Source of the DNA: Rhipicephalus microplus
Taxonomy: Eukaryota; Arthropoda; Arachnida; Ixodida; Ixodidae
Assembly (NCBI RefSeq): GCF_043290135.1
Contig: NC_134709.1
Location: forward strand, 71,166,456 to 71,230,455
Direction: 5' to 3'
Length of the DNA: 64,000 bases
Positions 44,385-55,902 of the stretch are shown here, piece after piece. Within the stretch, counting starts at the first letter, position 1, and each line of letters starts with the position of its first letter. A program made the position numbers and the translations under genes. Under the pieces are notes generated by a model that saw nothing but the letters and a program-made list of their open reading frames with translations, was not told the DNA's origin and ran no database searches.

Positions 44385-47223
44385 AAATAAAGTTTATAAT
44401 GAGTGCACACCCTGGAATCGTGCAGGATGTGGAAGTGGTTGGCAAGGTACGATGCAGTGACCATAGAGTGGTACGGTCTCAAATTCGCCTAGACTTGAAG
44501 AAAGAATGTGAGAAACTGATACGCAAGAAGCCAATTATTAAGCTAGTATTGAGAGGGAAAGTACGGGAATTCAGAGTCTCGCTTAAGAACAAGTACTCGG
44601 CTTTTAGTGAGGAAACCAACCTTAGCATAGATACAATGAATGATAATCTGACAAGTATCAATACGGAGTGTGCAGAAGAAGTTGGAGGCAGGGTAGTTAG
44701 ACAGGACTCTGTCAAAATTTCCCAGGAAACGAATAATCTCAATAAGAAGCATCAAATCATGAAAATCTCAAGTACAACAGACATAATAGAACTGCCAGAG
44801 CCTTCGAAGTTGATTAGTAGGCGTAAGGAATGCGATGTAGGAAGGCACAAAATCGAGAGAATTGAACACGCTCTGAAAAACAGAGAAAGCGTCAAAGCAG
44901 TGAAGAGAAAACTTGCGATAGGCAAAAATCGGATGTTTGCACTAAGGGACAAAGAAGGTAAAATAACTACCAATATGGATAGGATAGTTAAAATAGCCCA
45001 GGAGTTTTACAGAGATCTGTACGGTAGCCGGAAAAACAACGACATTATTAGTATAAGAACTAGCAGTAACCCAGATGACACCCCACCAGTAATTATAGAC
45101 GAAGTTAGAAAAGCTTTGGAGAGCACGCAAAGAGGCAAAGCTGCTGGTGAGGACAAGGTAACATCGGATCTCCTGAAAGATGGAGGAGAGGTTGTGTTAA
45201 AAAAACTAGCCACCCTGTTTACGAGGTGTATCCTCACGGGAAGAATACCAGAGTCTCGAAAGAATGCCAACATCATATTAATACATAAGAAATGAGATGA
45301 CAAAGGCTTGAAGAATTACAGGCTGATCAGCTTGCTCTTTGTAGTATACAAGCTATTTTCAAAGGTAATTGCTAACAGAGTAAAGAAAACATTAGCATTC
45401 AATCAACCAAAGCAACAAGCAGGATTTCGAACAGGCTACTCAACAATCGACCACATTCATACTGTCAATAAGGTAACAGAGAATTGCTCAAAATACAACT
45501 AACCACTAAAGATAGCCTTCATAGATTACGATAAGGCGTTTGATTCAGTAGAAATATCAGTTGTCCTGCAGACACTGCGAAATCAGGGCATCGATGAACC
45601 ATATATAAACATATTGAAAGAAATCTACAGGGGATCAACTGCTACCTTTGTGCTTCATAAAGAAAGCAACAGCATACCAATCAAGAATTGACTAGAGTAT
45701 AAAGTTGGGCATGTTGGTAAGACATGTATAATCGACGTAGCGCATTTAGAATCATAGGACAAGAGAAGGGACAGAAGGAAGCGCTTACTTCCAACAAAAT
45801 TTAATTTCGAGGAGCGTACATATATATGCTCACGAAATTCGAAAACAACAGACAAACAGATGAAAAACCTTCTATTGCCATGCGCTAAAAACTTATGATC
45901 TCAAAAATGACAATTTTTTTTCACAAAGACTGAGAGAAGGAGTGCTGACGCAGTTCAGCCCTAATCTACTAATCCCTTCTGCTTCAATAATCTCCCTTGT
46001 CACTTTACCTTGTCCCTTTTTTATGGTACGGTAATGATAGGGAAAAACAGAGATAAAGTGACAAGGGAGATTATCGAAAAAGGATTAGTAGATTAGGGCT
46101 GAACTGCGTCAGCACTCCTTCTCTCGGTCTTTGTTAAAAAGAACTGTCGTTTTTGAGATCATAAGTTTTTAGCGCATGGAAATGGAGGGATTTCGATCTG
46201 TTTGTCTGTTGTTTTCGAATTTTGTGAGCACATATATGTACGCTCCTCGAAATAAAATTATGTTGGAAGTAAGTGCTCCCTTCTGGCCCTTCCCTTGTCC
46301 TATGATTCTAAACGCGCTAGGTCGATTAATTAACCAATCAAGTAGGGTGTAAGGTAGGGGGACACATTCTCCCCAATGCTATTTACCGCGTGCTTACAGG
46401 AGGTTTTTAGAAGCCTTGAATGAGAACAGTTTGTGATAAGAGTGAATGGAGAGTACCTTAGCAACCTGTGCTTCGCCAATGACATTGCATTGCTGAGTAA
46501 TTCAGGGGACGAGTTGCAACTCATGATTATGGAGTTGGACAAGGAAAGCAGAAACGTGGGCCTTAAAATTAGTCTGCAGAAAACGAAAGTATAGTACAAC
46601 AACCGTGGAAGAGAGCAGCGCTTCTAGAGAGATAATAGTGCACTTCAAGTTGTAAAAGGCTATGTCTACGTAGGGCAGGTAATAACCGCGGAGCCGAAGC
46701 ACGAGATAGAAGTAACTAGAATAATAATAATGGGGTGGAGCACATTTGGCAAGCACTCTCAACTTATGACAAGTACATTGCCACTATCTCTCAAGAGGAA
46801 GGTATATAACAGCTATAACTGCCGGTACTTAGGTACGGAGTACAAACCTGGAGACTTATAAATAGAGTTCAGCCTAAATAAAGACGGCGCAGCTAGCAGT
46901 GAGAAAAATGGTAGGTGTAATCTTAAGAGACAAGAAGAGAGCAGAGTGTATTAGGGATCAAATGGGGGTTAAGGATATCATAGCTGAAAGCAAGAAGCGA
47001 AAATGGACATAGGCTGGGCATGTAGCGCGTAGACAGGATAACCGCTGGTCATTAAGGGTAACTAACTGGATTCCCAGAGAAGGCGAGCGAGTTAGGGGGA
47101 GAAGGTTAGGTGGGCAGATGTGCTTAAGTTTGCGGGTATAAATTGGCAGCAGTAAGCACAGCGCCGGGTTAACTGGCGGAACATGCGAGAGGTCTTTGTC
47201 CTGCAGTATACGCAGTCAGGCCT

Positions 47224-47259
<36 letters not shown>
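44385..47259 (+). mobile_element. RTE-like non-LTR retrotransposon, copy 2
   Basis: This copy retains the end of the endonuclease (CSDHRVVRSQIRLDL near 44455). The pre-RT region is in a 298-codon frame (44399-45295, stop TGA). The reverse transcriptase continues to about 46830. The catalytic box is FAND at 46472-46483; the first catalytic Asp has become Asn. Further stops follow at about 45500 and 46423. The element ends in (ATG)n at 47222-47259, a microsatellite tail typical of RTE elements. Its middle is split by a fold-back insertion at 45686-46332. The 5' end is truncated in the endonuclease. It is related to copy 1 at 16.1-17.7 kb and is more complete at both ends. Confidence 0.9.
45686..46332. 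mobile_element. Fold-back element inserted in RTE copy 2
   Basis: About 45725-46010 is a diverged reverse complement of about 46050-46327, leaving a centre of roughly 45 bases. The 10-base sequence accaatcaag flanks the block at 45676-45685 and 46333-46342, and removing one copy restores RTE collinearity. The left end carries about 40 bases with no counterpart on the right. There is no long frame. The class is uncertain: it could be a fold-back DNA transposon or a head-to-head pair of a short retroelement. Confidence 0.8.
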
Positions 47260-47266
<7 letters not shown>

Positions 47267-47279
47267 GAAAAACTAGCAG

Positions 47280-48115
47280 ACATAGATAGTAGACTCACTT
47301 GGACTGAGATCAAGCTGTGAGTTTTAGCCTGAGTGAGTCCGGGCCAGGAACAATTTGGTGAGTCCGAGTTAGAGTGAGTCTCCTTCAAGAAACTTTTCGT
47401 GAGTGTGAGTTCGTGTGAGTTTGGCCCAAGAACATTTTGGGTGAGTTGGAGTCCGAGTGAGTCCGAAGCGCAACATATAATTCTGCATTGAGTCTGAGTG
47501 AGTTCGACCTTCTTTTGCCGACTTATAATCAAATTTATACTCTTCAGCCTTACTATCCGCTTTACTGACACTCATGGTTATTGCCACATATTCCAAAGTA
47601 GTGCCTTTCACACACAAGTTTAATATTTATTGATTAGAGCTAGGTGCGAATTATGTAGGGGTGGTGCCTCGATCTCCCCTTCGCCAACTCTTCCGGGGAA
47701 GTTCTTGAGAAATATATTTTATATATACATCTCTTCCAAGTAAAGTGACCTTACTCATAACTCATACTTTCTATTAAAAGATACTGTATCAATTGGCGCT
47801 AAGAAGAGCACCAGTGATGTGAGATATCGGTGCTAAAGAGCACTGAATCCACTTTTGAAAAATTCAATTCAAGGCTAACTGACCTATGAGTTGACGGACT
47901 CGGACTCGCTCACACTTAGATCAGGCCGTGAGTACGAGCCTGAGTCAGCCCGGGTGAGTTGTTTTGATGAGTAGGAGTGTGGGTGGGTTCAGTTGAAAAA
48001 AATTATGGTGAGTGTGATTGCGAGTAAGTCCGTTTGGTGGGTGTGAGTCTGGGTGAATCCTAAGCGCAAAACACCTGTAAGGAGTAAGTCTGGGTGAGCT
48101 GCACAAGTTTTTCCA
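47280..48115. repeat. Degenerate gagtccgagt repeat block
   Basis: Two clusters (about 47285-47510 and 47890-48110) are built from variants of gagtccgagtgagtc, with shared anchors such as gagatcaagctgtgagt/agatcaggccgtgagt and ccgaagcgcaa/cctaagcgcaa. About 380 bp of unrelated AT-rich sequence lies between them. It begins directly after the RTE tail. Probably a dispersed non-autonomous repeat. Confidence 0.65.
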
Positions 48116-48369
48116 ACCTCTGCTAGCAGGTACGTTTTCTACTTGTTATTGCAATTGGCCATTCCTTCAGCCACGCTTCCTAAGCCTTTTCCAAGTTAGC
48201 TTCAAAATGAACCTTAGAAACAGTGAAAAGTAGACACTAACGCATTGCTTTCCAAGCGTCAGAGCGCAAATAGAACGCAAACACGAAAGAAGCGTTAGAA
48301 CATACGGGCTATCGAGCTCCCAGTTAGGACTTCGAGGCGCAAGGAACCTCTCCGACTTATGCCGCAATG

Positions 48370-48564
48370 TTTCCTGTTATTAGGGGCGAAGCACCTAGTG
48401 CCATGGGCCTGTACAGGCATCCATCTTAGTACATAACCGCCTAATTCTATCACACAGTCAGCAGGCGCGGATGGATGGACCGACAGACAGACAGACACAA
48501 ACAGAAAAACAGACAGACAGAAGGACGGACGAGCGGACGAATTGTCACACAGGCACACGGATGA

Positions 48565-48649
<85 letters not shown>

Positions 48650-48655
48650 TGGAGC
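48370..48655. mobile_element. Tetranucleotide-array element with (ACAG)21
   Basis: Begins with ttaggggcgaagcacc, a boundary word also found at the 49.96- and 52.41-kb modules. After a spacer there are gacagaca words and then an uninterrupted ACAG run at about 48565-48649. Long repeat-derived frames (48295-49044 minus, 48542-49075 plus) should not be annotated as genes. Confidence 0.6.
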
Positions 48656-49436
48656 TTCATTGACTTACACGTCCCGGACGACTCCGTACGGCCCCGGACA
48701 CCGGCGCCGCATTCGTTTTTCTCGGGGACCAACTGGAAGCTCCGCCCACTGGTTCGGGATCGCTCGGACGCATGTAAGTTTTCGTGTGTCTGGCGGCCTG
48801 CGGGCGGCCCAGAACTGCCCGAACAATTTCTTTCGGGCAGCTGGCAGCCGACAGCGCGGGGCATATGCCAGTGCAACCATCTTAAAATAGACAAGGAAAT
48901 TTCTGACGCGCTATTTCTCTCTCTTTGCTTTTCTATCCGTTTCTCGAATGTTTTAGATTTCGCATTGTTTGCGCACCCAGTTCTTGTCATCGGTGTTCTG
49001 AGCCATGTCGAGGATGTGCGTATTCCCGAAGATAAGGCAAACACGCGTTATACTCGCAAGAAAAAACAGTGGTGAAATGACCGCACCAGTTTACGACGTG
49101 TACGCGCTCGAGTAGTTCACTTACAGTAAGTTGCATCACAACAGAAATAGGTATACTTTATTACCTAACGGCTGTTTAGGTTGGAATTAGGTCAGCGTTG
49201 TGGCCCGTGTCACAGCTATGGAGGTAGCAGATGGCAGAGCCTGGCATAGCAGACGCCACAGCGGATGCAGCCAGCATCAAGCGTGCGTCAAAAGTCCCGA
49301 GCCACCCCGAGCGGCTCGAAGCCGCTCGGGCTGGCTCCGGACTTTTGGATCATGTGCATATGACGTAGCCGCCTATGAACCGAGGCGCCCGCGAGCTGCC
49401 GGCGAGTAATCCGAGACTTGGGAAATCGATGAAGCT
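48656..49436. other. GC-rich stretch, no gene recognised
   Basis: GC-rich, with frames extending from the ACAG array. At about 49285-49345 there is a palindrome (aaaagtcccgagccaccccgagcgg and its approximate complement with gagccgctcgggc-type pairing). No domain was recognised. Confidence 0.45.
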
Positions 49437-49800
49437 CATGGACGGATGGACAAGTGGACGGATGGACAGACAGACAGACAGACAGACAGATGGGTGGACT
49501 TACAGATGGACAGACCTATGGATAAACGGACAGACACACAAATAGACGGATGGACGAGTGGACGGATGGACAGACAGATACATGAACGGACTGACAGATG
49601 GACAGACCAACAGACGAACGGACAGACAGACAGGCAGACCAACGAACCAACGGACGGACAGACATACACACGACGAACAGAGACGCATGCATACAGACGG
49701 ACAGACCGATGGATGAATGTACGGATGGAGGATTCATTGTTTGCCGACAGAACCTTCCGAAGCTTCACCCCACTCATACTTATTAGCTCTGTTAATGAAG
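49437..49800 (-). mobile_element. Tetranucleotide-array element, locus 3
   Basis: Array of gacagacg, gatggaca and gaac words from 49437 to about 49730. Its right end (attcattgtttgccgacag, aaccttccgaagcttcaccc, cactcatacttatt) is the reverse complement of the left end of locus 5 at 51525-51590. That match fixes both as members of one family in opposite orientations. Confidence 0.7.
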
Positions 49801-49959
49801 GAATGGATGAATACCTTCATTATGGACCTTCGGTGCATGCGTTTAGCGTGCAGCGGGCCGCTTCCACGTCCGGAGAGAGACCCTCCGCCGCGTCGTGGGC
49901 CTGATAGACAGCCCAGAGCTGTGCTTCAAGGTCCGTGCTGCGTGAATATACTGCAATCT

Positions 49960-50045
49960 TTTTTTAGAGGCGAAGCTTCTTATAGCGGCAGCCGTTCATC
50001 CCTCGTAATCGTAGTAGTAGTGTGTAACCAGTCTTACATTTTGAC
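49960..50045 (+). repeat. Shared (AGT)n-containing module
   Basis: tttttttagaggcgaagctt, ctta, ctcgtaatcgtagtagtagt and gtgtaaccag occur in order. The same order is seen at 52405-52495, where the AGT run is much longer, and partly at 19117-19160. Confidence 0.55.
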
Positions 50046-50354
50046 CTCCAAAGTGGTGCCAGTGGGAGATTTTTTCTGTGCGCTATTGAACAATAAAAAA
50101 TTCGCAGTGTGCGCGTTAACTAAAAGCTGAATTCTCCTGTCTCTCATTCTACCTTAGCAGCCATTGGCATGTACATTAGGCACTATCTGACAAGAAAGAA
50201 TTGCTACGTTATACTCACTGGGCGTAACCTTGTTTTTAGATTGGTTTAGCGAGTGTTGGGCCGCAGTGCCATGAATGCAGTGAACTAGTATATACCATGA
50301 ACTCGAGGTGGTTAAAGGTGGGAAATAGACACGAAGCGCAAGCCGTAAGAAAGT

Positions 50355-50760
50355 ATGCGTGCGCCTCTGCTCGTTCAGTCCTTGGAATGTACACTGGATG
50401 GTGGTGCTTCTATATGAGAAATATATGATGAAAAAATACGGGATGGTGGTACTTGGAGTGTTGAATAGGTGGACGAACGGACACACAGACAGGTGCATGG
50501 ACGAATTCACGGATGGCTGCGCAGATGGATGGACGCATGGACGTATGCACGAGCAGATGCATCGACGAACGCAAGGACGGACGCACAGATGGACGTACAG
50601 ACGCACGAACAGACGCACGCACGGACGGGCGGATGGACGCACGGGCGGCCACACAGACGGACGCATGGACGGACGGAAGCAAGAACGAATGAACGGACGG
50701 ATGCTTCGCCCCACTCTCCATAATTCACTCCGTGGATATGGTGCCATTTTTTTCAGTGCG
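50355..50760 (-). mobile_element. Tetranucleotide-array element, locus 4
   Basis: The left flank at 50375-50455 (gtccttggaatgtacactgg, atatgatgaaaa) matches locus 1. The array of gacgcac/gatggac words spans about 50468-50700. The right terminus gcttcgccccactctccata then attcactccgtggatatgg (50703-50742) is the shared inverted terminus. Confidence 0.7.
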
Positions 50761-50769
50761 GGGGTTGGG

Positions 50770-51509
50770 AGGGTTGCTACAGTTTCAGCAGAGCACCGAG
50801 AACATTGGTCGTCGTCGTAGGCTCTCCTTGCTAGCGCAACGCGTGTTGATGGTTTTTTGCGCTACGTCTACTGCCCAACTATGAAAGGGCTTTTTACGGC
50901 CGTGCTTTCGCTCTACTCGCCCAGCATGTCCGCACAGGCTCTGAAGAACCTCCGAGCCGACGGCGTGGTGTGGAATATAACATCGAGAAGGGTGTTCGTT
51001 CTTTCCACACGAAAGCGTCTTATGCTGGGGTCCACCAATACTTCAGCGACAAACTTCCGTCATGAAAATGTCGTCCAAAAATACGAACTATCAGAAAGCA
51101 AAGGAAGAAAAATCTCGGGCAACGACCGTCGAACCCACGGCCTTCTTATATGCCACATCGGAGGCTGTGCTAGCTACACACTGCTCAATGGCTACCTTTT
51201 TCCCCATTTACCTTGGGAGCTTTAGAAACGCGTCTTTAACATCTAACACTGTCATTTCTTAGAAATCTTGGTGAAGTGGAATAATGCATCATGACCATGA
51301 TTTCTACGATTATTTCTTGAACACGTAGTTTATACCCGCCCATCCTATTCAACACATTTCCAATGAAAAAGTGTAATTTTTCTCACTAAATGAGGATATT
51401 GCCCCTATTGTCCGGCTTTCTTATAGCATCCATCCGTTTCGAAACTAGCTTAGCGTCACCTGGTTCTGACTACCCGTTCTCCACTTACGCTCGAACCGCA
51501 AAAAAGTTA
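50770..51509. other. Intergenic, no gene recognised
   Basis: The plus-strand frame at 50857-51225 has no recognisable domain. Confidence 0.5.
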
Positions 51510-51920
51510 CATCATATCTAAGGAGTGAATGATGATGAGTGGGCCGAAGCTTCGAAGGGTTTTATCGGCAATGAACCATCCGCTGGCAGCGTCCATCCAT
51601 CCACCCGTCCATCCATCCATCTATCCATCCATCCATCCATCCATCCATCTACCTACCCATCCATCCATCCATCCATCCATCCATCCATCCATCCATCCAT
51701 CCATCCATCCATCCATCCATTCATTCATTCATTCATTCATTCATTTATTCATCCGTCCGTCCGTCCGTCTATCTGTCCGTCTGTCTGTCTGTCTGTTGGT
51801 CTGTCTATCCATCCGTCCGTCCGTCTGTCTGTTCGTCCGTCTGTCTGTCCGTCCGTCCGTCCGTGCGCTTCGTCCCACTCGCCATCATTCACCTCGTGAA
51901 TGTGCTGTGATTTTTATTCC
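51510..51920 (+). mobile_element. Tetranucleotide-array element, locus 5, both termini present
   Basis: The left terminus (atatctaaggagtgaatgat, gatgagtgggccgaagc; 51514-51550) and the right terminus (gcgcttcgtcccactcgcca, tcattcacctcgtgaatgtg, ctgtgattttta; 51865-51916) are inverted copies of each other. Between them run ccat units (51655-51720), tcat, ccgt and tctg units in homogeneous blocks. The blocks show local expansion of successive tetranucleotide variants. The His/Pro/Ile- or Ser/Val/Cys-rich frames here are artefacts. Confidence 0.75.
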
Positions 51921-52404
51921 ATTTTTGCAACACGTTAGCGTCGGCTAACAATATTCAAACTTTAGCCCTACCCAAGGAGGATTTTTCTTTAATCCTCCTT
52001 CGCCCTAACCCATGCAGTCCCTGCATCTTTATCGATGAGTTTTAAAATTTTGCTAATTGCATGCTATTTCCCTTTTCCATTTGTTACCTTATTTGTTTAG
52101 TGTAGCCTAATCTTCACTCTAGATATTTCGACTCTTTTGGCGTTCTTTAAGCGTTCATGAGAGTTTCCAGACAACTCGCACCGGCGCTTGACAAGATGGT
52201 CCGAAAACAGAAAAGTTATGAACTGAGTTCAAGCGCTACTAAGATGATGTAGAGAACCATGTATTGTGCTGTGGAATAACACCACATCATTTATTTCTCA
52301 ATACATTCAACATAGAGTGATCGCTAAGAAGTGATGACCGGTTGTTGTGCTTCATCGAAAATTGACCCATTTTACTACTTTCCTGAATAATTTTGTCGGA
52401 GCTG

Positions 52405-52443
52405 ATTTTTAGGGCTGAAGCTTCTTAGGCGTTCCCTCTCCTA

Positions 52444-52484
<41 letters not shown>

Positions 52485-52910
52485 TGTAGCCACCTATAGT
52501 TTATAAGTTGCTAAATCGATGGTGTTGTGTGTATATGTTCTTGGGAATATAACTTGATGGCGTTGGAGGTTTTCACAGCATACCCATAGAGTGAATGGCG
52601 ATGAGTGGGGCGGAGCGTCCATCGTTCACACGTCCTTTAGTGTGTACATCTGTTTGTTTGGACATGATTTCTTCCATACTTCCATCTGGCTATCTGTGCT
52701 TCTGTCCGTCCATTCGTACATCCGTCCGTCCATGCTTCCGTCAGTTTGTCCGCGTGTGTGTGTGCGGGCTTCTGTACATCCGTCCATGCGTCCGTCCTCG
52801 CTTCAGTTCATCCATGCATCTGTCCAACCGTTCGTGGCTCTGTCCTTCCGGATAGACGCTTCGTTGCACTTATCATCATTCACACAGTAGATATGCTGTG
52901 ATTTTTTATG
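52405..52910 (+). mobile_element. Composite tetranucleotide-array element, locus 6
   Basis: A module with gctgaagcttcttaggcgtt and (AGT)13 or so at 52446-52485 leads to gttcttgggaatataacttg and atggcgttgg, a diverged form of the loci 1 and 4 flank. Then comes the terminus tcacagcatacccatagagt, gaatggcgatgagtggggcg (52573-52613). An array of ccgt, ccat and tctg words follows. The inverted terminus gacgcttcgttgcacttatc, atcattcacacagtagatat, gctgtgattttt is at 52854-52908. It is the most complete copy in the window. Confidence 0.72.
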
Positions 52911-52929
52911 CTTGTTTTTTATCCTGAAA

Positions 52930-53215
52930 TGTTCGACAATTTAGAGTTAAATGATTCTACTGCGGGAGAGCAGTGGAGTATAAAATTTTGTTAATGATTC
53001 AGAGTACTTGATTCTTTACTATGGGAGATTATAAAGCCGTCTTGTACGACTCACTCAGCTTTGTTTAGAAAAATGGTTGAACGATTCAGAGTACTGTATA
53101 TTCTACTATGAGAGAACATATAGCCAACCTGAATGCCTGTTTATAATAAGTTGTTAACCACTCAGAGTACGAGGTGCTGTACTAAGGGGGAGCATAGAGC
53201 CGTCCCGTGGGCCTC
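52930..53215 (+). repeat. Dispersed gggacggct repeat cluster, second site
   Basis: Three or four irregular units contain gattcagagtact, then tactatgggaga-like and agccgtc words. They are the reverse complement of the 18370-18720 cluster. Here too the cluster sits beside a tetranucleotide-array element, in the same relative order and orientation. Confidence 0.65.
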
Positions 53216-54114
53216 ACATGGTGTCCTGCAGTCAGCCTGTACCTATGGTGCCAATGAATGCTCAAATTTTCCATGCATCCCACTGTGAACGACCACCTGA
53301 AGCTCTCTGGGATCCTCTCAAGTTTCCTTTATTTTTCACCAAAGTTTACTATGTCAAAAAAGGGTTCATCTAGAACACTATTGTAAAAGCATCGAGCCCT
53401 TGCGTTCTTTAACCTCGTATAGGAACAGTTTCAAATGTCACCTGAAATTACACGCGAGCTACACCATGCTCTCAACACGTGGAAGAGAACTTCTAAGCGG
53501 AAAACGACATGTGGGGGCATGCAGAAAACTCACTTGGTAACCGCTTGCGCTCCTGGGTCACGTCCGGCTGGGGACTAAGGCCAGTGGAGCCCTGGACATA
53601 GGGCCCGAACCATAGAAGTTCTAACATGCCTTTTTCCCAATTCAATAAAGTTTCACTCTCTCTTTCTCCTCACACAAAGTAATCACTTTATGTCGGTAAG
53701 CGTCAAAGGTCAGCCACTTCTATTGTTACAACTGTTAGCATACAAAAGGTCACACACCCGATCTTTACTGAACAATAGAGAAGAGTGTCCTCTAAAATCT
53801 GACGTCATGATCGGACATAATAAGGTGTAGTTTACCATAAACAGGGAAACCAACGGGGTTCGTAATGAAGTTCGCTAGTATAGTTCGAAGATGATAACCA
53901 TCAATCTTGGGAACGATTAGGCTATCCCATTCGTATGTCAATCGTACAGTACAGACATGCGGCACTGCAAGTTGTGCAACTACTTTTTCGGCTCTCTCTG
54001 CACGATCTTTGACTGTGGGCTTATGTCTTGAGTGCAACAAGCCTAGCCTTGAACAACAACACAACAAAACAACAAACAAGCCTTGAGCGGCTATAGTTTC
54101 GAGTCGCTCGACTG
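53216..54114. other. Intergenic; retroposon-like 3' end
   Basis: At about 53500-53690 the sequence ends with cccaattcaataaagtttca and a ctctctctttc tail, resembling the polyadenylated 3' end of a retroposon on the plus strand. No coding frame of it is present. The remaining sequence is unassigned. Confidence 0.35.
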
Positions 54115-55902
54115 ATGAGGACGCGCCAGGGTGCAGAGGTAATGGAGTCTAATGGAGGGAAAGTTGCGAGTGTGTCGGATATTTATTGCAGTCGAGAACC
54201 ATCAAACGATGTCATGCTAAATTTTCGTAATTCAGATGAGGTGAGAGCACCTACTCAGAGACGGGAATCTATACAGCAGGCATCTCAGATTTTGCCACAT
54301 TCAAGAGGTACAAGAACTTTTGAACTTAAAATTCAAAGACCGAATGTGCAGATTGAGTACGAAAAGCTATTGCAAAGTAGAATAAATCCTGAACGCCTCA
54401 ATGGCAGGTTGTCTAATTCTGAGTCAGGGATGGGTGATTCAAGATGACTTGGTTTTGATTCTATCCAACAATGTTAAAAAGTGTTCAAAGGATTTCGGCA
54501 CCGAGTGACGCTGATGTACCATTATGATTTGGGGCGGTTCAAAAACGTTTTGCTAATTGCCGGGTAACGTATGAGAGTCGCGTGCATTTGGTTATGCCAG
54601 TCCTAACTGAACGTGTTCGTTACATACTGCGTAACTTTAACCCAGAAGAGAGTGCAGATTACGAGTCTTTTAGGCCAGCTGTGCTGACTGAAGTGAAGCT
54701 TTCGCTGGCACAGCATCTGCGAAGGTTTGAGAGGTCGTTAAAGCAAAAGAAGGAGTCATGGTCACCGTTCGCGTCTCGCGTCAAACATATTTCTCTTACT
54801 ACCTCCAAGTGACAAAGGCTGACACGGTAGGCGTGATAGCAGAACTCATGCTAGCTCTCACAGCATAAATTTGGGACTTAGTACAGAAGGTCTTGGATAT
54901 GCGAGACTTCAGGAAGTCAAGGAATGGCTTAAACTAACTCAGATCACTAAAGCACTCCAAACTTTCGACAAGCAAAAGGTACAAGGCTAGCTTCTGAGCA
55001 ACTAGCTGTAGAAATCGGCAAGAAACCGATGACAACAGTTGTAAAAAGAGCGCGAAAGTGCCAAGTATGTCAGGGCTGAGGTCATTTCGCAAGAGTGCCC
55101 AAATTTTTGTAATAAAAACAACAACGCAAAGAAGGCTGCCGAGCGCAAGCAAAACCTTCAATAGGTAATGATAGCCCAAGAGATTGGGAGTCAAATACCG
55201 GATAGAATTCTGAGTGCAAAGGTAGAAATTTTGAGACACGAGGGCAACGGCACAAATAAATCACCTTTATTCCTTATTATGTGCGCATATATGCACATAT
55301 GGGGGTCTGGGTACAGCGAGTGAGATAACTGTAATACGGGAGAGTCTACTTCCGCGAAGCCTAAAAGAGCCACCAGGCACAGGAAGATTGGTTTCTGCGT
55401 TCGGGAAAAATATCGAGGCAAGGCTATAGCAACTTTTCCGGTGAAATAAATAGCCGGCGATAGTTCTCGGAACATCAGAGTGTGGACCTACTTTGTGCGC
55501 TAATTAATAATCAAGGTACATTGGAAGCTTTTGTTAAAGTCCAACAGCTCTCGGGCACCCTGTGAAACACCAGCCTCAACTGCTCATGAGGCAGAACCAT
55601 CAGCTGAGAAACCAAAGGCAGTGGCTTGCACTCATGCCTTAGAAGAGAAAGACGTTTCTGGAGAAGACGTGAAAATCGATAAAAAGAGGGATGAGTCAAT
55701 AGGTCAAATAAAAGAGTTTCGCAAAGCGCAGCTGGGTGACCCCAGGCTAAAGATATCATGGCAAGTTGCTCGCAGTGGGAAATCAAGCATGTTAATTTCA
55801 GAGAAATTGCTGTACCACTGCGACTCAATAGCGGGCACCCGACTGAGTCAGCTAGTCGTCACCAAAGATAGACGCACTGAGGTGATGAGTTTAGCTCATT
55901 AG
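54115..55902 (+). mobile_element. Gutted Ty3/gypsy-like relic
   Basis: Frames at 54115-54447 and 54582-54812 read as parts of a Gag (PVLTERVRYILRNF, EVKLSLAQHLRRFE, ESWSPFASRVKHI). A degraded zinc knuckle (CQVCQG, stop, GHFA) lies at about 55051-55092. About 55300-55430 retains a protease-like SEITVIRESLLPRSL segment. At 55531-55902 the frame gives the region just upstream of the integrase zinc finger (EFRKAQLGDPRLKISWQ, LYHCDSIAG, VVTKDRR, VMSLAH). Reverse transcriptase and RNase H are absent between them, so a large internal deletion occurred. No LTRs were found. It is a different gypsy lineage from the element at 36-41 kb. Confidence 0.65.

Noticed and set aside
48295..49075. Long frames rich in Cys-Leu-Ser-Val or Thr-Asp-Arg-Gln across 48.3-49.1 kb
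   Set aside because: They are translations of the (ACAG)n array and its complement; every frame of a tetranucleotide repeat is open, so length has no meaning.
49436..49904. Frames of 113-152 codons on both strands in the 49.4-kb array
   Set aside because: Same artefact: both strands are open over exactly the repeat, and composition follows the repeat unit.
51525..51948. Two overlapping plus-strand frames rich in Ile-His-Pro-Ser
   Set aside because: Products of ccat/tcat/ccgt arrays; two frames of the same strand are open at once.
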